Shown here piece after piece: positions 1 through 12,200 of a stretch of DNA of 64,000 nt (its first letter is position 1; each line of letters begins with the position of its first letter). Origin of the DNA: Chelonoidis abingdonii (Eukaryota > Chordata > Testudines > Testudinidae); contig NC_133770.1 of NCBI RefSeq assembly GCF_003597395.2, forward strand, positions 91,464,731 to 91,528,730. The letters are read 5' to 3'. A program made the translations under genes and the position numbers. Under the pieces are notes generated by a model. The model worked only from the letters and a program-made list of their open reading frames with translations. It did no database searches and had not been told where the DNA came from.

Positions 1-1291
1 ACTGAGAGTGATCCTTCATTACACAGTGTTATCCTGATGGAGAAATGCTACAATTGTTTGAACAGGCAACACTTGATGATGATCTATTTCACATTCAGAT
101 GAAGACATTTTAAGGTCACTGATGATTATTTTTGTTTTCATGTGTCGGATTAATATTTGTAATGCCTTCCTTTTGACCTTGTGTAAATGGAGCTCCATTT
201 GTTTTGCAGATGTTTAGTTATTAGGACACCATTCTCACACTCTGTTACTCAAGTTGTGGTGTGGCTGTGAGGTGTATGTTGGGGGTGTGGTTCTCCCTCC
301 TATTTGGTTTAGAAGTTGTTTTGCTATTGCCCTTTGTTCTTCTTCCCAGCCCTTTTCACCTTGGCATTGCTTTCCTATGAAACCAGCTTTGATGTTAACC
401 TAATGTAATGATGCACCTTTGCAACACTGAGGGGTTGGCTAAGCAAATTGTGCGGCGCCAGTAGGCCATATATATTTATATAAATTCACATGAACTGTGT
501 ACGTATTTGCATAAATTTAAGTGGACTTGGAACCTGTATAAGTAAAATATTTTATGACTCTTACTACTCTTCATTTTCTCTTGCTCTTTCTGTACTTTAT
601 CCATATTCTTTATTCCATTTTTCCTTTTTGCTATTTTTTCTGCTAAGTTAATAAAACTGTTTAGTCTTCAGGTTCAAGTAAGTTAAAGCTACTCCTTATG
701 GGGTTAATATTTGTTGGCTATTGTTCTTCACATCTGTCTAATTTATAAATGGCTTTCTTATAACACTTCCTACACTAGGTAAATGTAGGTCTAAACCAAA
801 GCTTGCACATAGTATAATTAGTTTTAAAGTAAGTATAATATTTTTGCCATAACATTTGTTTTTAATTCTATGACATGACAGATAAAATAATTATTCACTA
901 AATGTCAATGTCTGAAATTTTCAACTGGGGTGTTTGAAACTTTTAGAAATGAACTCTAACAGGAAAGAGAAGGTTCTTGTTCAGGCAGGCTCCTGCTCCT
1001 GTTGAGTTTGAGCTCCACAGGGAACACATTCCCCAAAAGCACATCTTTTATGGAATGCAGAAGAGGAACTTCTCACCTGCAATCTGAATGTTAAGGAATC
1101 TTGTTTTGCTGATCTGAAGGGCCCATGAAAGCAGTTGTTTCCCTTCTGCATTTCATCCTGGGGCACAGTTGAAAATCTTATGTACTTAGTAAGTAAGAGT
1201 CATCTAGTGTCCTCTGTATATTCCCACTGTTGGGGGATGTACTGATAAGTGGAGCTGATACATTGAAACCTTCTGGTAGAAGTGCCTTTTA
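1..1291 (+). other. GOLGA4 intron sequence, no feature recognised
   Basis: A/T-rich intron with no exon-like frame related to golgin-245. The only structured item is a perfect 16-bp palindrome, AAATGGAGCTCCATTT, at 185-200. Confidence 0.5.
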
Positions 1292-1527
1292 GGGCTAGTC
1301 TACACTGGCAATGCCAAAGTGGCTTGCATAGTCATGGCGCTCTAAAAAAACCCGCCTCCACGAGAGGCATAGCTACCATGCTGGGAATGCGGTTCCCAGC
1401 ACTGGTGCACTGTTTACACTGCCACTTTACAGTGCTGAAACTTGCTGCACTCAGAGGTGTGTTTTTTCACACACACACCCCGACTGAGAAAGTTGCAGCG
1501 CTGTAAAGTGCCAGTGTAGATAAGCCC
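1292..1527. mobile_element. PIF/Harbinger-type MITE with TTA target duplication
   Basis: Terminal inverted repeats GGGCTAGTCTACACTGGCA (left) and the complement of GCCAGTGTAGATAAGCCC (right) lie directly inside TTA trinucleotides (1289-1291 and 1528-1530). TTA duplication with GGGC-type ends is the PIF/Harbinger hallmark. The 236-bp element has no coding capacity, so it is non-autonomous. Confidence 0.78.
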
Positions 1528-1559
1528 TTACAGCACTCATGCACTCCTCCCACCCTCAC

Positions 1560-2539
1560 TCTCAGTGTTTGCGAACATTCTGACAGCATGGCTATAAAAG
1601 AGGATGTGTTGCCTATTGCTGCCATAGTTCCTTTCACTTGCAGCAGTGAAAGGACATGAATCTCTCCAGATCTTGCATATCCATAGTAATAATAAGTGCC
1701 TTTTTAGATTAGTTATTGTTAAAAAGTTTTATAGTTAGTTAGAATAGTTTTTGATTAGGGTTTTATCTTGGAATAGGAATACTTACTAGTTCTTTTTGGT
1801 GGATCTCAGTGAAAAGCAGCATGGGTTTAAGAGGTGTGTGTCATGCCAGGCCGTCTTTCAGGCCATCTGGTGTGCATGTTTGGTGTCTGAAATGACAAGA
1901 TGAGAGTCATTCCCTGGCACACTGTGCTATCTGCAGCACATTACTCCTTAGGCCGAAACAAATGACAAAACTGACTTCAGGTCCTTCTGTTACAAGAGGA
2001 TCCAATAATTCCAAGGGATCTGAAAGGAAGGATAGGAGAACTGAAAAAATACAATTTTAAGTGGAAAAGATTTGTTATATGGATGTCAGATAAGACTATT
2101 GACCCATGTTCAGCCTCCATGCAACTTATTTTAGAATATTTACTACGCTTGAAAGCACTGGGTTTGTCTGTCTCCTCCATTAAGATCCACTTAGCCACAA
2201 TAGCAGAGTTTCACGCTCCCATTAATGGAAAATCCATTTTCCGCACGTGTTGAATTTGTATCTGCCAGTATGGGACAGTCTACTTCCATGAAATTTGAAC
2301 TTCGAATCTTAATGCAACTTATGTTTCCCCTGTTTGAATCTCTAGTGAGCTGCTCTTTGTTACATCTTCTGTGAAGACAGCTCTTATGATAGCAATCACT
2401 TGTGCTAGAAGGGTTAGTAATCTACGTACCTTAATGGCAGACCCACGTTATACTGCTTTTTATAAGGACATGATGAGTCTTAGAATGCATCCCAGATTCC
2501 GTCCTAAAGTGATATTGGAGTTTCATGTAAATCAAAGTA
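1560..2539 (+). mobile_element. Decayed, internally deleted DIRS-type retrotransposon
   Basis: The left part contains a degenerate cysteine-rich gag start. From about 2060 the translation gives WKRFVIWMSDKTIDP and SASMQLILEYLLRLKALGLS, the core-binding part of a DIRS tyrosine recombinase, followed near 2371-2550 by ITCARRVSNLRTL and PRYTAFYKDMMSLRMHP, the recombinase region with its first catalytic arginine. The same segment in the fuller copy at 15.8 kb reads ITSARRVSDLRAL. Reverse transcriptase is absent, so the interior was lost; frame shifts and stops make it dead. It ends abruptly at a mariner-like MITE. Confidence 0.7.
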
Positions 2540-2729
2540 CATCACTACCTCGATATAACACCACCAGATATAACACAAATTTGGATATAACGCGGTAAAG
2601 CAGTGCTCCGGGGGCGGGGGGGCTGCACACTCTGGTGGATCAAAGCAAGTACAATATAACACGGTTTCACCTATAATGCGGTAAGATTTTTTTGGCTCCC
2701 AAGGACAGCGTTATATCGAGGTAGAGGTG
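2540..2729. mobile_element. Mariner-type MITE, copy 1
   Basis: A 190-bp element with ends catcactacctcgatataac and the complement of gttatatcgaggtagaggtg, flanked by TA dinucleotides (2538-2539, 2730-2731). Internal motifs (ggtaaagcagtgctc, tttcacctataat, gacagcgtt) recur in a second copy at 63436-63619. TA duplication fits Tc1/mariner mobilisation; the family name is not established here. Confidence 0.78.
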
Positions 2730-2731
2730 TA

Positions 2732-3268
2732 TATCAATAGCATGAGTGTTTAAAGTATATAGTATTCCCAGTAAGGTTAACAGCAATAGAATTTCTTTGA
2801 ACTGTATTCTGTGAGCATTCAGTTACCCTCATTACACAGTATCTGTTTTGTGGACATATTAGCTTCTTCACCTTTACGTTAAAATAAAGTTAATTGGCCA
2901 TAGCTGAATAAATTGGTTATACTCCTTCCAATGTTATTCAAAGCGTAACTTACGTTAGTCATTCTAGATACACGTAACAGTGATGAAGTACATTTACAGG
3001 ATTTGATTTTTAAATTTGAGTATATACGTAATTTTGTGATTTTGATCCTTATTACTGTCATCAGTCACAAACACAAAGAATCCTGATTAGGTGGCTGATT
3101 AATTCTTAATCGACTGCTACTATCTCTTAACATCTATGCATTCTTGTCCAGAGTAATTCTTCATTCTGGCATGAATTCTTTTAGAAAGGTATTGTGGTAA
3201 TTTTACATTTTATATCTAAAGATGCAAATGAAAAGCATTTGTGTTTAATTGTGTCTTTTTTGTTCTAG
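2732..3268 (+). other. GOLGA4 intron, nothing recognised
   Basis: A/T-rich intron sequence leading to the acceptor of the 21-nt exon. No repeat or exon recognised. Confidence 0.5.
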
Positions 3269-3289
3269 GTAACAATAACAGAGCTTCAG
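3269..3289 (+). CDS. GOLGA4: GOLGA4 21-nt microexon
   Basis: Acceptor ttttttgttctag and donor gtaagg bracket 21 nt encoding VTITELQ in phase 0-0. It joins in frame to the next exon (IQLAQKTT), giving a continuous golgin-245 coiled-coil stretch. Its seven residues resemble the VTIMELQ stretch I recall from human golgin-245. Confidence 0.88.
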
Positions 3290-6200
3290 GTAAGGTTTGA
3301 ATTTCATTGGTTCATTGTGCTATCTGCATGTTTATATTGTGCTCCTCAGTGGCTTGTAATTAGAAGTGGTGTTTTTAGGATTGCATATATTAATTGATGA
3401 AAAGGGGGAAAAAAGTTTAACAAGAAAAAAATGTACTTGCAATTCAAAAATGTGCAGTGTATGTACAACACTCGATTGATGAATCCCATATGTGGCTTTT
3501 CTTTCAGATACAGCTAGCACAGAAGACAACTCTTGTCAATGATTCAAAGTTGAAAGAGCAGGAGTTCATAGAACAGGTGGGGGTCTTGTTTGAATAAGAA
3601 GAAATAGTGTTCATAAAGTCATAGAGTTTACGCCCAGAAGGGACCACCAGATCATCCAGTCTGACCTCCTGTACATCACAGGCTAGCACCAGTGCCACAC
3701 ATGCACTAAACGCAACAACCCAAATTAAACCGAAGTATTACAGCCTGCAGCAGGGTAAACTATTATGCGCCCCAGGCAGACAGATGTGGGGACTGCGGTG
3801 CAGCACTGCTTGAGGTCCTTGCAGTGGCAGGGAATTGATTAAATAAGAACTCGGATAAGTCTGGCAAGTGACCCACACACAGTGCATCAGAGAAAGGTGA
3901 ACCGCATACCCCTCCAAAGTCACTGCCAATCTGACCTGGGAAAAATTCCTTCTCGACCCCACATTTGTACCCTGAACAGGAACCAGTCAGATAAACATTT
4001 GAGAGGGAATAGTTGGAAGAACCTCAGAGTACTGGCCCACCCCATCTAGTGTCCCATCTCAAGCCATGGCAATTTATTCTTTTTTTCCCCTCCCACAGTA
4101 GAGCTAAATGCTGTTTAACAGCTAGCCTTAAAATGTAATTTTCATATTTTTGTACTCTTTAACCTCTGAATAGTCCCATATGGAAACAGTTTTTAGTGTT
4201 TTCTTTCTATACAAACAAACAAATCATCCCGCTTACATGGATGGTTGAGATGTTCATGTTGTGTATCTGAAAGCCATTTCAGTTATGTTTAATTTTAATT
4301 ATTTATATTCATCATTTGTCCTTTTGTGACTGTTTAGATTCATATACTGAAAGACCAGGTGAAAAATTATGAGAAAAACGTCTATGTCACAGCTTTTGGA
4401 TCACCATACAGAGGTAAGGAAAACTTATTTCCCCACATAGTAAATAAAACAGTCCGTTAAAGGAAATGGTCACACTTCACATAGTTTGAAAATGTTATAT
4501 TAATCTTTTTGTCTAATGTGACATTCAGTAACTGCATAATGGCTGTGCAAGATCCTGTGAGATTTACTATGGAATCTTGCTTATATTTTGTCCTATTAGA
4601 TCTTAATAGAGCTGTCACATGATTTCATGAACATTTTGTGATAGTTGTATTTATTGTGTCACCACTATAAGAGCTTTGTAACCTCTCTACTAGAGCTTAT
4701 GAGAGCTTTATTTCTCTCTACAGTCAGGAATAAACAGAACAAAAAAGCAGCAATCAGTGAAACACAAAGCTGAAAGTATGTGATTGTAAATCTATGGTCT
4801 GATTATGGGGTGGCATTTTATTATGTAGCCCTATACACATGCATGATGCAGTGCACTCAGTAAACCATAGCCGTGCCTCAGGAATCTCGTAGGTTACTTT
4901 GGACAGATAAAATACTGTGATGAACAGGTAAATATCTGTTGTTTTGAATGAATATGGTGCATGTCTTTGTGTTTATGTTGTTACTTACTATGAGGTTGTT
5001 AAAGTAACCAAGCAGGAAAGGTAAAATAATGGTCTAGGATGGAGCATCCCAAGTAATACTCACATATAATAGCCAGATTTATAGTGGTAAAGAGGTGACT
5101 GGCCCCAGCCAGGTGACAGCTATTTTGCCGAGGCTGAGAAGAGCTATCAGAGGGAACACAAAAATGTTAGAGGTCCCTAGGTCTAGAAAAGGGGTGGGGA
5201 TTGGATAGCCAGAGACTGCCAAGGAGGGTCAGTGAGGGCTGACAGTTGGGCAAGAAAAACACATTGACAGAGGGACATGCAGACTATAGCAATCAGACTG
5301 GGTTTCCCAAGAGAGAGCTAGGATTAGGCTGGACCTACCTGAACTATGGATAGAGAGGTTAAGTTTAGGTAAGGCCATGTGTTAACCTGTTTTCCTAAAT
5401 GCTGTGTTCCTTTTGGTAGTTAAAAGCTACTTTATTTTGAAGAAGCTGGTTCTGAGTCACTTTAGTTAGCTGCTGTCACAGGCTTCTGGAGAAAAAGGCA
5501 TATAGGTGCCAAACACAGTTGGGCCTCTTTGATTAACACAATTGGTAAAGAGGGGAGCTGCAGCCCAGAGCTGTAATAATAGAACTGTCATAAAGTGTAG
5601 GAAGCCAAGGCTGTCACCTGACGGATGCACCCAAGACTGGTAGGGGTCTTAAAAAACTCAGTAACCATGACAAAGACAAAGAAAAGGTCAGAATAGTGGG
5701 AACAGACAAATAGAGGGAACAGTAACTAAAGGCTAAACAAAAGAAGAAAAGGAGAATTTTTAGAGGGATGACTCTTCCCAAGAAATAAGAGTGGTGTGGA
5801 AAAGTTCAGTACCTAGCACTTTCTCGAGTGTGTGAGAAGTAATAGTCACATCCCCTGTTCAGGAATACAAGAGACATAAAAATGGGCAAAATTTAAGCCT
5901 TCTAAGGCCAAGTGCTGAAATATGGGTGGTAGGAGATTTGTGTCAAGCCTTGAGAGTAGAGGCAAGAAGTTTGAATTTCTTGCAGAAGGCTTGCCAGTAA
6001 AAAATACTTGCAGAGAGTGATGTGATCAAAGTCAGGAGAAGAGGAGAACCACTATTAGATAATTGAATATGTTCCATCATTTTCCATAAATGTTTTCTTT
6101 ATTTAAAAAACATTGAAAATAATTCAAAGAATTGTCAAGCTCAGCTGTGCTAGCTAAACTATATTGGTGACATAATGAGAAAAATATACTAAACTTTGTT

Positions 6201-9200
6201 TCATGTGGATGAGCTAATGAAGCCATGCTACAGCATGGCTCATACGTTCTATTATCAAAAAAAAGCATCCTTCAGATTAGATTTTAAATAGTTACACTGA
6301 TTTTTGTGGTAACTCGGTGGCCCTTTCCTGTATCAAAATTTAAGAACAAACACAAAGGCTAGAAGTATAAAGTAATATACTTCAGCATTCTTTTGTCTTA
6401 ATGTGAGTAATGATTGTTGTGATAAACATCTTGTTCTTCGCACTGGCTGCTTCCTTTTGGATTTTTTGGATTTGTTTTAAAATTAAAAAAAAAAAACTCC
6501 TTACAATTAAATTGGAAGTAATACTAAAAATACACACTTTTTTTTTATATATCTAAAGTAATTAGCTTTTTGGAAACTTGTGCATTTACCCAAAATGTGA
6601 AAATATATTTTACAACTGTTTGTGGGTTTCCTGAGAGCTGCTCATTAAACTTGGATATGTAACTACACAAGAATGTTTATTCTTCAAGAATATAGGTTTT
6701 TTTTCTTTTGTGTTAGATCAATGATTTCTAGTGGGTACACTTTGTGGAAGTTGCTCCTTTTGTTGTGGATCTATGAAGCTAATTTTTCTTAAATGTCCAT
6801 TCTGTCGAGCATTTGGGAAAGTGCTGAAAAAAAGTTAAGAAACAAGCTGAATAAGAGTGACATTTCCAAAGGAAGACCTTGCTTGTGTCTAGAATTAGGT
6901 CTAGTCTAAGCACACCTTTGTTATTACTATATTGGATTAGAAATTGATATAGTTAAAGCAACAAAACATCCAAACTTGGGTGCAAGTTTGCTGGTGTAAA
7001 AGTGCTTATATTAATATATCTTAGTTAGACTAATCCTCAGTCTTCAATACATTATAGTTTTATTTTCTAGTCTTTTATCTTTCTTGGTATAGATTTTTGT
7101 TATAAAAAAAATTTAAGGGAAATGAGTATATCTAGATTTTAAAGATTTACTGATTAGTAGGTGAAGTTTGTAACACAATGTGAACCCCAACACGTGTAAA
7201 AAGATATCGTACTTTGAACATACTTGATTTTAATGGGGATTATACCAGTATGGCATAAACTGTGATAAACACGCATAACTGGTAATTGTGTTACTGTAAT
7301 TTAATGGATTTTGCTGTTATACATTTTGGATTCACTTCAAATGAAGTAATTTAAAAATGCTGAGTCAGATTAATACAGATGATGGTGCTGGAAATCACAA
7401 GAGGCACAATCCAGACAATCTGGCACATCTCTTTCCTTTCATTATAAGTAACTTGGTCTGTAATTGATTAAAGCCAGGAAACTATTACATTGGAGAAGAA
7501 AAGTACTCTAAGTAGAAAGCAAATTTTGAGTAGAGAAGGAATATGAAAATACTGCCAATGCATGTAACAACACTGAGATTGAGAACTTCTACCACTAATG
7601 CAACAACTTAAACTTGATTTGGGAAACATCTGAAAGCAAAGTGATTTCTAGGTGTAGACAGGAATATTTTATATCTGTAATGAGAAGATGAAGATACTGC
7701 CAACATATAAGGTCTGCAGTTGATTCTAAATACACACCAATAGGATGTGGGTAAAGTGATCTCCCTGAGGCTCCAGTTAAAACCAAAGTCTGTAGGTCTG
7801 GTGACACTTAAACAGTAGTTGAGCAGTTAGTCACTATACTATTTCTAATCAGAGGAGAAGATTTCATCTCTTGGATAGAGAATTTTGACAGATCTCTAGT
7901 GAAGGGAAACCACTGAACAGCTGTTTTAAATAAAGACTTCTTTTTAATTCTGATCACTATTCTGAGTTGCTAAAAATGGTTTCCTTATTTCTTATGGATG
8001 GTGAGCATATGGAAAATGAAAGTATAGTAATCTTATGAGGAATTCATAGGTGACCATGTGTACACAATTAATAAATTTGGACTAAGAAAGTTATCACCCG
8101 TCTGCCACTCTCCAGTGGCTTTTGCCACACCCCTCTTCTGCATCATAACATATCCCATCAACCCCCCCTTCCCCCCGCTCCATTTTCCCCTTCTTGGCTA
8201 CCGTTGCCCCTCTACACTTCCAACCAGCTGTGCCTGCTCCTCTTCTCTTCTCCACCCAATCTTCCCCCACTTCTTCTGTCAGCATAAATGTAGCTCCTAC
8301 ATCCATATCTTCCTCCTCTGTGCCTCAGCCCTCCCTTATCCCCACCTCCCATCACATCTGCCCTCTCTCACCACCATTCCTAATCTCATTCCCATCTCCT
8401 TGCCTGCCCCCCAGCATCTTTCCCTTCTTTTGCTGTCTCTGGAACACCTACTACATATCTAAAAAGATCTGTGATCCTCTTCATATCTTGCTGTCTCCCA
8501 CTCCTGGCTCTCTCAGATCTCTTCATCTGACACTACTTCTGCAGCTGCCCTATCTTACAGTGGTATTGCCCTGGATCAGACCATGATTGGGGTTGTTGGG
8601 CTTTTCTTCCATTCTAGCTGCTTCAACCCTCCCCCCCGCTTTTCTCTTCCCACTCTTTCAAACATCACTGCATCAGACTCTTCTGTCCTTTCCCCCCTCC
8701 ATGTCGCTTTCATCTACTGTCCACCCAACTCCTTCCCATCAGCCTTCCTCTGATCTTGACTTCAAGTTCTCTCTTCCTCCACTCACAGTCTCCAGCCCAA
8801 ATCCTCTGTGACTTCATCTTTCTTGTGGAGGACCCTTCTGACTTTTTAGCTGCACATTTGCTCACCCTCACCTCATCAGCCCACCTGCAGCCTGGTTCAA
8901 CTCTTTATCATTCACCTAAAGGGCTGTTCAAGAGACTTGGTCTTTACCAAGCACTGCTCTCTCTTCGATATCTGTTGCTGAGTTCTTTCTCATCAGACAT
9001 CATCTGGTGTCTTTCAGCATCGCTCATCAGCCCCCTTCCTCACACCTTGTCACTTGGCCTTTCTGTGATTTTTTCAGTCCATCAACACTGATGACTCCTT
9101 GTCTGCTCTTAACCCTCTCCTCCCTTTTTTCCATTGATATGGTTGTTAATGCTCTCTGTTCTTCATTCTCCTCCACCCTTCAATCTTTTGCGCCACTCTT

Positions 9201-12200
9201 TAATCACAAAGTTCACCCTTCCCTGGCTCCGCCTATTTCCCTGACCCCCAACAGCAGTTTCCTTTGCTCCTGTGGTCATGCTCAGGAGCTTCTCTGATGG
9301 AAATTCTGTGACCAGGCTGATTTCCTCTGCTACAGATTCATTCTCTCCTCTTTTAATTCTGCCATCTTTCTAACTAAACAATTCTACTTCTCACAACTTA
9401 ATTGAATCCTATGTCCTCAATCCTAGCTAGCTTTTTGACACATTAGACTTGCTCCTCAACCCTTATTTTATCCTGCCTCTACTTCTTTCTCTGCACAAGA
9501 TCTTGACTGTAGCCCACGAAAGCTTATGCTCAAATAAATTTGTTAGTCTCTAAGGTACCACAAGTACTCCTGTTCTTTTTATGGATGCAGACTAACATGG
9601 CTGCTACTCTGAAACTCATAACCTGGGCAGCCTCTTCACCTTGGGTCTCTGTCTAGGTCTTCATGTCTATTCTATGTCTAAATCTTGCAGATTCCTTTTG
9701 TATAATGTCTCTAAGATACGGCATTTCCAATCTATCCACACAGCTAACACTGTTGTTCAGGCTCTCATTGTCTCACATCTCAATTACTGCAACGTCCTTT
9801 TCTCTGGTCTTGATAAATGCATTCTTTCCTCCACTCATATCCATTCAGAATGTTGCTGCAAAGATGATTCTCGTTGCATCTGTCTATTAGCTCCTCTTTC
9901 TCTATTGCATCAAACATAAGGTGCTTGTCTTTGTTTTCAAGGCCCTTCACTACATATCCATTGTCATTCACTGCTGAGATGATGGCTCCCACCTCCATTA
10001 GTCAATAATATCACCCTCCATTACCAATTATTACATTTTCAAACGAGCACCTTCATGCTCTCTTGCATGCCCCTCGTGCTGGGGAGGTGCTCTCCATAAA
10101 CATCCACAAAGCAACCTCATTATCCTCCTTCAAATCCCTCCTTATAATGCTCCTTTGCCATGATGCCTACAAAAAACTTGACAATGGTTAGGCTGCTGGC
10201 TTCCAGACACCACTGTCTTTCACATTGACCAATATTGTTTCCTTGTTTCCTTGTACTCCCCTATTGATTTATCTGTATCCATCTGTTGTCTCTTATCTTA
10301 TACTTACCTTGTAAGCTCTTTGGAGCAAGGGAGGATCATTTTGATTTGTTTGTACAGCACGTAGCACAGTGGGATCCATGTTGGGGCTTGTAGGTACTCT
10401 GATAATATAAATAATATCACACTATCAGGGAAGGAGATATAATTGGAAAGAATATTAAAAACAGGAGATATATTCTGTCTGCATCTCAACTACCCCATCA
10501 CCTTCACTTCCTCAGCCTGTTTGCTCGCCCTTTTAAATTACACAATTTTATTATATCATTCGTATGAAATAAAACTAGGGCTGTCAAGTGATTAAAAATT
10601 AATTACGATTAATCATGCTGTTAAACAATAATAGAATACCATTTATTTAAATAGTTTTGAATGTTTTCTACATTTTCAAATATCGATTTCAATTACAACA
10701 CAATACAAAGTGTACAGTGCTCACTTTATATTACTATTTTTATTAGAAATATTTTCACTGTAAAAAACAAAATAAATAGTATTTCTTCTTCGAGTGGTTG
10801 TTCGTGTCCATTCAGAGTAGATATGCGCACGCCGCATGCACACCAGCCAGATTTTCCCCTAGCAGCGTCCGTAGGGTCGGCCCTGGCACCCCCTGGAGTG
10901 GCGCCACTACAGCGCCCTATAAAGGGGCCCGCCAACACTCCACCCCCTGAGTTCCTTCTTACCACGGTAACGGCTAGCTGGAACTTCACTTGCTTATAGC
11001 AAGTTTCGCAGTGTCCAAAAAACCTCGTGTATATAGTTTGTGCATATAGTTAGTCTATCTAGATTAGTTGTACATAGTTCTTGCTGTTGGGGGTCCCCCT
11101 CCCCCCCCCCCGCCACCTACTTGTCGCCTCACGGGGCATGCCTGGGTCTCCCGGGTTTAAACTCTGCAAGGACTGCGGAAAGTTCATGCCAAAGAGTGAC
11201 CCGCACTCTGCTTGTCTGCGGTGCCTAGGGGAGAGCCACCAAAGGGACCAGTGCACTATTTGCAGGGGCTTCCGTCCCAGAACTCTCAAAGACAGAGCAC
11301 AAAGTCTTAGAGTTCTTCTGATGGAGGCTGCTTTGTGGCCACCTTTGGACCCGAAGCCGGCCGACGCGGTGCCCAGCACGTCATCGTCGCTGCAGAGCGC
11401 CCCAGCACCGGCATCAGGACTTAGGGCCCAGCCCAAATCCTCTAAAACCCAGCACCGGAGGGAGTTGGGTCATAAGAAGTCGGCCTCAGTGCGGCACCAC
11501 TTGCTCTCCCCAGTGCCCGCTAAGAAGAAGAGGTCGGTGAGGGAACGATCGCCCCTCCAGGATCTCCGCAGCCCAACACCATCCACTGGTACAAGTGGAC
11601 AGGATGGCCTATAGCCCCCAGCTGCTCCGTCAACTCCCGCACCGGAGGGAGGGCGGTCGAGTCCAGAGCGACCATCATCCCCGGGCCTTAGCGGAGACAT
11701 GCGTCCCCCCTCGACGCTGGAGGCATTCGAGGCAGCCTCAGACCTGCTGAGGCTCCCGGTACCGGCCTCCTTGCATCATGGCAGGGAGTTGCCGACCATA
11801 GCTCATCGCCCAGTACTGTCTAGGGGCAAGCCGGTATGCTGTCGCCTCCCTTTCCATCCTGTGCCACCCGGGCGGCACCAGACCAGAGAGAGAGCTCCCC
11901 ACCTCCGTGCCACTCCCCGGTGACGACGGTTGCGACTTCCCCCTGGTCCTCTTATTCAGAGACCTCAGACTCAGAGGCAGACTCCCATCACTCCAGCTGG
12001 TTGTGGAGCAGGAGATCGACTTCGAAAGTGAGCCACCAGCGGCACCCACCTCAGTGCAGCAGCAATGGCAACCACCCTCTCAGTGGCCGTTTTGGACCCC
12101 CTGGGACTACCACCAGTTGGTGGGCCAGATGTTTGGTCCTTGCTCCTGGTCAGCGTCGGTCTCCTCGGCGTCGATGGCCCTGGCACAGTTGCCTCCACCA

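Noticed and set aside
8058..8586. Two overlapping plus-strand frames of 130-134 codons
   Set aside because: Both are low-complexity Pro/Ser/Leu translations of a C/T-rich stretch belonging to the L2-like element.
11059..11436. Long minus-strand reading frame in the DIRS gag region
   Set aside because: It is a shadow of the plus-strand gag frame in GC-rich sequence and shows no protein similarity.
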